From: Lachnospiraceae bacterium UBA3332 | GTDB lineage: Bacteria; Bacillota; Clostridia; Lachnospirales; Lachnospiraceae | Assembly (NCBI GenBank): GCA_002361095.1 | Contig: DERU01000072.1 | Location: forward strand, 1 to 11,571 | DNA length: 11,571 nucleotides | Direction of reading: 5' to 3' | Shown here: positions 8,124-11,571 of the stretch, one piece after another | Layout of the letters: each line of letters opens with the position of its first letter | Position numbering within the stretch: position 1 is the first letter of the stretch | Position numbers and translations under genes: made by a program | Notes under the pieces: generated by a model | Told to the model about the DNA's origin: nothing | The model's database searches: none | What the model saw: only the letters and a program-made list of their open reading frames with translations

Positions 8124-9058
8124 TCCGGCAGTTCCTCCCCGCAAAGAAGCATCCCTGCCCGCAGCTGCTTTTCACATGCATATTCTTCTATCAGCAGGGA
8201 ACCGTCCACCGTGCGCACGATCAGGCTGCCGTCATAGACGTCGATTATCTCTCCCGGCGCATACATGGAAAAATCCAGCATTTCGTCGAAAGGATGGGCG
8301 CTCCACACCGTCACCCTGCTTCCCTGGCAAAAGCAGAAAGCACCCGGAAAAGGCCGTGTCACGCCCCGCACCAAATTATAGATATCACGGGTTCTCTCAT
8401 GAAAATCAATCCTCCCGTCCGCCGCCGTCCGCTTTTCGTACCAACTGTCAAAGTCCCTGGAATCCCGGCGGATAGGGATTTTCCCTTCCTGCCATGCCAC
8501 CACCAGCTTCGCGATCAGCCGCTTACTCACCAGCATATTCTTATACTGCATGGTCCGCACGGTGTCAAAGGGCGTGATGGCGCACATCTCGTTGGCAAAT
8601 ATGTTCGGACTGTCCGCCTTTTCGTCATATTGGAACAAATTCAGGATAAAACGGCTGTCCCCCTTGATAATCGACCAATTCAGCGGGGAACGGCCCCTGC
8701 CGAAAGGAAGGTAACCGCAGTTTCCGTGAAAACCAAACACCCCTTGGGAAAACCGTTCCAACACACAGGCCGGGAGCAGCCGCTGCCACCCCATGGAAAT
8801 TCCCAGTTCAAACGTATTTTCCGCAAAAAAACGAACCGTATCCGCATCTTTCAGCCCGTAAGAATGCGCCTCATATACCGCAATGCCGTAGCGCTCTGTC
8901 AGATAGGAAAGCCCTTTATAACCTGATACCTGATTCTTTGCCAGCACATCCGGATGGATGGTCACCACCAAATCCACCCGGCACAGCTTATTCTGCACAT
9001 ATTCCACAATTTCCGCCGACGTGTCTTTGACGCCGAATATCACCACTTTGTAATGCAT
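8120..9058 (-). CDS. Formyltransferase family protein, probable sugar N-formyltransferase
   Basis: A 312-residue relative of methionyl-tRNA formyltransferase and of the sugar N-formyltransferases that use N10-formyl-tetrahydrofolate. The N-terminal Rossmann domain begins HYKVVIFGVKDTSAEIVEY. The core block GFHGNCGYLPFGRGRSPLNW (109-128) aligns with the Fmt/ArnA pattern NxHxSLLPxxRGxxPxxW, and QYDEKAD (143-149) carries the expected catalytic Asp145. His111 is present, but the Asn normally two residues before it is Gly109. The C-terminal part has GRIDFHERTRDIYNLVRGVT (215-234) followed by RPFPGAF, typical of the OB-like Fmt C-domain in sugar enzymes. A second housekeeping fmt is unlikely given the divergence and the glycan context. 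The likely job is formylating an amino sugar made by the overlapping DUF2334 protein. The start at 9058 has GGGAGAGGG just upstream. A MITE-like element separates it from the epimerase, so it may need its own promoter, but none was convincing. Confidence 0.88.
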   Translation of the reverse strand: MHYKVVIFGVKDTSAEIVEYVQNKLCRVDLVVTIHPDVLAKNQVSGYKGLSYLTERYGIAVYEAHSYGLKDADTVRFFAENTFELGISMGWQRLLPACVLERFSQGVFGFHGNCGYLPFGRGRSPLNWSIIKGDSRFILNLFQYDEKADSPNIFANEMCAITPFDTVRTMQYKNMLVSKRLIAKLVVAWQEGKIPIRRDSRDFDSWYEKRTAADGRIDFHERTRDIYNLVRGVTRPFPGAFCFCQGSRVTVWSAHPFDEMLDFSMYAPGEIIDVYDGSLIVRTVDGSLLIEEYACEKQLRAGMLLCGEELPE

Positions 9059-9153
9059 ATGCCCTCTCCCGTTTCTGCCGCCGTCCGGTCTGCGTTTTTA
9101 CCGTTTACCTTAAAATGCCGCCCCGCAAAAACAGGACGGCAGGTCTGACGTTT

Positions 9154-9162
9154 CTTTTCCGA
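9154..9162. repeat. Target-site duplication, left copy
   Basis: CTTTTCCGA directly abuts the outer end of the left inverted repeat and is identical to 9380-9388, as expected for staggered-cut insertion. Removing the element and one copy restores GTTTCTTTTCCGAAAC. Confidence 0.85.
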
Positions 9163-9227
9163 CACGGAAATCAATTTTGCAGCCGGGACGGGAGGGTATG
9201 GGCGGCAGGGGGGACAACGGCCCTTTC
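9163..9227. repeat. Left terminal inverted repeat of the MITE-like element
   Basis: A 65-bp arm starting CACGGAAATCAATTTTGCAG and ending at CCCTTTC. It pairs with 9315-9379 base for base along the axis i + j = 18542, with the single exception of G9219 facing T9323. The first 56 bp are perfect. The inner half is strongly purine-biased (GGGACGGGAGGG, GGCAGGGGGG). Confidence 0.93.
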
Positions 9228-9314
9228 CGGGGGCGCTTCCGCTCGAAAAACACGTAGCAACTCATAGGACTGCAAAGGACGCAGCCCAAGAACCGACGTG
9301 TTTTAACGCCCCGT

Positions 9315-9379
9315 GAAAGGGCTGTTGTCCCCCCTGCCGCCCATACCCTCCCGTCCCGGCTGCAAAATTGATTTCCGTG
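9315..9379. repeat. Right terminal inverted repeat of the MITE-like element
   Basis: A 65-bp arm running from GAAAGGGC to TTTCCGTG, the reverse complement of 9163-9227 except at T9323. It is immediately followed by the second copy of the 9-bp target duplication. Confidence 0.93.
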
Positions 9380-9388
9380 CTTTTCCGA
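9380..9388. repeat. Target-site duplication, right copy
   Basis: CTTTTCCGA directly abuts the outer end of the right inverted repeat and is an exact match to 9154-9162. It lies 15 bp past the end of the epimerase gene in transcription order. Confidence 0.85.
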
Positions 9389-9403
9389 AACTTCACCTTT
9401 ATT

Positions 9404-10378
9404 TTACAAATTTTCTTTATACCAGTCAATAGCCAGGCGGATGCCTTTTTCAAAATCGTACTCCGGATCATAACCCAGCAGTTCCCTTGCCAGGGAAATA
9501 TCCGCGTTGGAATCCCGCACGTCGCCTTTTCTGGGAGGCCCGAAAACCGGCTCTATCTTCTTGCCCAGCGCGTCGCAGAGCCCATAGTATAGATCCAGCA
9601 AGAAGATCCGGCCGCCGGAACCGATGTTGTAAGCCTTTCCCGCCGCCTCTCCGGAAGCCAGACAGGCTTTTAAATTCGCCTCAATCACGTTATCGATATA
9701 CGTAAAATCCCGGGACTGTCTGCCGTCGCCGTTGATGGTAGGCGCTTCGCCGTTCAGCAAAAGCTTTAAAAACTTCGGAATCACCGCCGCGTACATTCCT
9801 TCCGGATCCTGCCTGCGCCCAAACACGTTAAAATAACGCATGCCATAGGTGTCCAGGTCATACAGGGTTTTGTACAGCTTCCCGTATTCCTCATCCGTCC
9901 TTTTGGTCAGCGCATAGGGGGACAGGACGTTGCCCTCCGCCCCTTCCCTTTTGGGGAGGCCGGGATGATCCCCGTACACGGAGGAACTGGAAGCATACAC
10001 AAACTTTTTTACCTTACACTGCCTCGCCGCCTCCATCATGTTGAGCGTACCTATGATATTATTCTGCGCATAAAACAAAGGCATCTCGATACTTCTGGGC
10101 ACACTGCCCCAAGCCGCCTGGTTGAGTACATAATCCGCCCCCTCGCAGGCTTTCACACACGTATCAAAATCCTTGATATCCCCTTTGATAAAAGTATAAC
10201 GGGGGTTTTGCGAAAACATCTCCACATGTTCCTTTTTCCCTGTGGAAAGGTCGTCCAGACACCGCACCCGGTATCCCATGTCCAAAATCGCCTCGCACAG
10301 GTTGGAGCCGATAAAGCCGGCCCCGCCGGTCACCAAAAAAACGCTGTCCTTATCAAATACCAGTTCCTTGTATCCCAT
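9404..10378 (-). CDS. NAD-dependent UDP-N-acetylglucosamine 4-epimerase, WbpP-type
   Basis: A 324-residue short-chain dehydrogenase/reductase-fold epimerase. It has the NAD-binding GGAGFIGSN (18-26), the SSS run (130-133) in YASSSSVYGDHPGLPK, and the catalytic Tyr155 and Lys159 in SPYALTK. Other blocks are NQAAWGSVPRSIE (86-98), RYFNVFGRRQDPEGMYAAVI (181-200) and NGDGRQSRDFTYIDN (216-230). These closely follow WbpP of Pseudomonas aeruginosa and TviC-type enzymes, which interconvert UDP-GlcNAc and UDP-GalNAc. In GDVRDSNADIS (285-295), Ser290 aligns with the small gatekeeper Ser306 of WbpP, where E. coli GalE has Tyr299; this favours N-acetylated substrates. Cytoplasmic; it would supply UDP-GalNAc or a related donor to the glycosyltransferases. 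It follows the SGNH gene by 60 bp. The best Shine-Dalgarno lies beyond a small hairpin, noted separately. An acid form of the substrate (GlcNAcA) is possible, but no dehydrogenase is present here. Confidence 0.93.
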   Translation of the reverse strand: MGYKELVFDKDSVFLVTGGAGFIGSNLCEAILDMGYRVRCLDDLSTGKKEHVEMFSQNPRYTFIKGDIKDFDTCVKACEGADYVLNQAAWGSVPRSIEMPLFYAQNNIIGTLNMMEAARQCKVKKFVYASSSSVYGDHPGLPKREGAEGNVLSPYALTKRTDEEYGKLYKTLYDLDTYGMRYFNVFGRRQDPEGMYAAVIPKFLKLLLNGEAPTINGDGRQSRDFTYIDNVIEANLKACLASGEAAGKAYNIGSGGRIFLLDLYYGLCDALGKKIEPVFGPPRKGDVRDSNADISLARELLGYDPEYDFEKGIRLAIDWYKENL

Positions 10379-10386
10379 CCTGCCTT

Positions 10387-10411
10387 TGCCGCCCTGCGGC
10401 AGCCCTCCTTT
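10387..10411 (-). promoter_or_regulatory. Epimerase leader: distant Shine-Dalgarno plus spacer hairpin
   Basis: In the mRNA sense, AAAGGAGGG (10411-10403) is an excellent ribosome-binding sequence, but it ends 24 bases before the ATG at 10378. Between them lies TGCCGC-AGG-GCGGCA (10401-10387), a 6-bp stem with a 3-base loop. If folded, it would leave about 10 unpaired bases between the Shine-Dalgarno and the start codon. A weaker AAGGCAGG directly before the ATG could also serve. There is no better in-frame start closer to the strong site. Confidence 0.45.
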
Positions 10412-10438
10412 CGTCAGTCCTTTCCCGCTTTCCGCCGT

Positions 10439-11521
10439 CTATTCCTGCGCTTTGTCGAAATCATAGATGCGGTTGCCCGAAACCTCCCCCTTATTGCCGT
10501 ACAGATAGCAGGAAACCACGCTCCGGGCATAAAGATCCCGCCCCTTCTCGTTCAAGTGCACACCGTCCGCCAGATATTCGTCCGCATTATACGCATCAAT
10601 ACCGATATTATTGTAGGCATCCACACAAAGCGCCATCTCGCCTTTGGCTGCGTCACAGGCCACGCTCGCATAATTATACAACGCCTGGGATCCCATATTC
10701 TGTACCGGAATGGAAAAATAAGACGCATAGCTGGGCGTAATCACCATCACCTCCGCGTTGGGGCACGCTTCCCTTGCCTGCTGAATCCCTTTTACCATCG
10801 CCGTACCGAAACCGATCCAGGGACGATCCGAATCGTTGATCGGCGCCTGGGAGAGAAAATCGTTCATTCCGTAAGCCAAAATGACCAAATCGATATCCTG
10901 CTTCAGCGTGATGGCTTCCTGCATGGCCTCATAGGCGGGTTTTCCCTGTAAAAGTCCCACATCCGTGCGTTCCAATAAAATAGAAGTCATTTTTCCCAGA
11001 TTGTTTTCGGAAGCGGGGCCGTATTCCCATTCGCTGTCCTGCGGGTCAAGCGTCGCCCGGGTTCCGCCGATGGCGGCATTGTACACTTTGGCCGCATATC
11101 CCGCCCTTTGCATATAATATTCCACCCTGGCCGCAATGCCGGTCTCATCCCGGTAATTGCCCCAGATGCTGTCCCCAAGAACCAAAACCCTGACCAGTCC
11201 GTCCTCCGCAGAGGCCTCCTGTACCGTTTCCGGCTCAGACGCCTGGGTCTGGAGCTGCGTGGTTTCCGGCACTGTCTCTGCAGACTGGGTCTGCGGCACG
11301 GATGCCGTCTCCGTTTCCGCAGGCGTCTCGGAAGGCGCCTGCAGCAGGCCAAGCTGCTCCCGCAGTTCCTGATTCTCCGCCTCCAACTCTTCCAGCCTGG
11401 CCTGATACTGTTTTACTTCCTCCACATAATCCGTGCTCTCCGCACAGCCGGAAAGCACCGTTCCTGCCAGCACAGCCGCCGTCAGAAACATACTGCAAAT
11501 CCATTTCATTTCCCTTCTCAT
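10439..11521 (-). CDS. SGNH/GDSL hydrolase-domain lipoprotein
   Basis: A 360-residue exported lipoprotein. The signal peptide has a basic start (MRREMKW), a hydrophobic core (8-22) and the lipobox LSGC, with Cys26 the lipidated residue. Residues 33-61 are a heptad-like acidic coiled coil (VEEVKQYQARLEELEAENQ). Residues 62-107 form a low-complexity Thr/Glu/Gln/Pro/Ser linker. The SGNH domain then shows block I LGDSIW (115-120) with nucleophile Ser118, a block II Gly in IGGTRA (151-156), block III GMND (218-221) and block V DGVHLN (319-324) with Asp319 and His322. The full catalytic set is present. Such domains hydrolyse or transfer O-acyl groups. Tethered outside the membrane next to a polysaccharide operon, O-acetylation editing of the glycan is the likely role. 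The start has GGGAGG seven bases upstream. It appears to be the first gene after the candidate promoter. The exact substrate is unknown. Confidence 0.9.
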   Translation of the reverse strand: MRREMKWICSMFLTAAVLAGTVLSGCAESTDYVEEVKQYQARLEELEAENQELREQLGLLQAPSETPAETETASVPQTQSAETVPETTQLQTQASEPETVQEASAEDGLVRVLVLGDSIWGNYRDETGIAARVEYYMQRAGYAAKVYNAAIGGTRATLDPQDSEWEYGPASENNLGKMTSILLERTDVGLLQGKPAYEAMQEAITLKQDIDLVILAYGMNDFLSQAPINDSDRPWIGFGTAMVKGIQQAREACPNAEVMVITPSYASYFSIPVQNMGSQALYNYASVACDAAKGEMALCVDAYNNIGIDAYNADEYLADGVHLNEKGRDLYARSVVSCYLYGNKGEVSGNRIYDFDKAQE

Positions 11522-11534
11522 AACGATACCTCCC

Positions 11535-11548
11535 GCCGCATATGCGGC
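11535..11548. promoter_or_regulatory. 14-bp perfect palindrome in the SGNH 5' leader
   Basis: GCCGCATATGCGGC is its own reverse complement. It lies between the candidate -10 box and the Shine-Dalgarno GGGAGG (11529-11534), which it abuts. It could be an operator for a dimeric regulator, or in RNA a 5-bp stem with a 4-base loop beside the ribosome site. Either would let it influence the first gene. No specific regulator is recognised. Confidence 0.45.
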
Positions 11549-11559
11549 CTCTTTCTTGC

Positions 11560-11565
11560 AGTATA
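11560..11565 (-). promoter_or_regulatory. Candidate -10 box (TATACT) for the SGNH gene and operon
   Basis: In the minus sense GATTATACTGCAAG contains TATACT, one base off the sigma-A consensus TATAAT. It lies about 38 bases upstream of the ATG at 11521, so a transcript would start near 11553. The matching -35 box would fall beyond the right edge and cannot be checked. Confidence 0.45.
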
Positions 11566-11571
11566 ATCTTT

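Larger units (their letters stand above)
9163..9379. mobile_element. MITE-like inverted-repeat element, 217 bp, 9-bp target duplication
   Basis: A non-coding element bounded by 65-bp terminal inverted repeats (9163-9227 and 9315-9379) that match at 64 of 65 positions. It is flanked by exact 9-bp direct repeats CTTTTCCGA at 9154-9162 and 9380-9388. Perfect long terminal repeats, a target duplication and no transposase make this a MITE or similar non-autonomous element. The 87-bp centre (9228-9314) can extend the fold, with GGGGCG near 9230 facing CGCCCC near 9308, AAAACACGT near 9246 facing ACGTGTTTT near 9296, and a small GGACTGC/GCAGCC hairpin around 9267-9286. No plausible ORF lies inside. 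A 9-bp duplication occurs in several IS families, including some IS4, IS256 and ISLre2 members; the parent cannot be named from this sequence. It sits in the 345-bp gap between epimerase and formyltransferase. Confidence 0.85.

Noticed and set aside
9163..9379. The inverted repeat as an intrinsic terminator
   Set aside because: The stem is about 65 bp, far longer than terminators, and neither side has a following U-tract. The flanking 9-bp duplications point to transposition.
9262..9471. A 69-codon minus-strand frame crossing the MITE and the epimerase end
   Set aside because: It overlaps the true epimerase C-terminus in another frame and has no ribosome site or motif.
9965..10951. A 328-codon plus-strand frame across the SGNH-epimerase junction
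   Set aside because: It is antisense to two genes with complete catalytic motifs and has no domain of its own.
1..11571. CRISPR arrays, tRNA or rRNA genes
   Set aside because: No regularly spaced repeats and no tRNA or rRNA signatures were seen on either strand.

Overview
All ten protein genes in this window lie on the minus strand and read from the right edge to the left edge. Together they look like the inner part of a surface polysaccharide (capsule, exopolysaccharide or cell-wall glycan) biosynthesis locus. By eye the DNA is moderately GC-rich, with strong Shine-Dalgarno sites of the GGAGG/GGGGAG type. The only exported protein is a lipoprotein with an LSGC lipobox followed by a coiled coil and a Thr/Gln/Glu/Pro-rich linker. 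This style fits a Bacillota organism, most likely a Clostridia/Lachnospiraceae-type gut bacterium. That placement is inference from style, not from a marker gene.

Layout in the direction of transcription: a candidate -10 box and a 14-bp palindrome at the right edge (11535-11565); an SGNH/GDSL-hydrolase lipoprotein (11521-10439); a WbpP-type UDP-N-acetylhexosamine 4-epimerase (10378-9404); a 345-bp gap filled mostly by a 217-bp non-coding element with 65-bp terminal inverted repeats and a 9-bp target duplication (9154-9388); a sugar-type formyltransferase (9058-8120) overlapping by ATGA a DUF2334 deacetylase-like protein (8123-7374); a CapH/EpsF-like glycosyltransferase (7309-6194) overlapping by ATGA a second GT4 enzyme (6197-5034); a third GT4 (5011-3890); a NodB-like deacetylase-fold protein (3856-3098); an AsnB-like glutamine amidotransferase (3040-1154); and a fourth GT4 (1142-24). 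Spacing is otherwise 11 to 64 bp, so everything left of 9058 reads as one operon. It may continue past the left edge.

How they may work together: the epimerase supplies UDP-GalNAc or a related N-acetylhexosamine, and four GT4 enzymes assemble a repeat unit on the cytoplasmic face. Tailoring is carried out by the two deacetylase-fold proteins, the formyltransferase and the amidotransferase in the cytoplasm, and by the SGNH lipoprotein outside the cell. The translational coupling of formyltransferase and deacetylase suggests a de-N-acetylation then N-formylation module that would make a formamido sugar. No initiating transferase, flippase, polymerase or nucleotide-sugar dehydrogenase lies in the window, so those functions must be encoded elsewhere.

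The most unusual DNA feature is the MITE-like inverted-repeat element between the epimerase and the formyltransferase genes.
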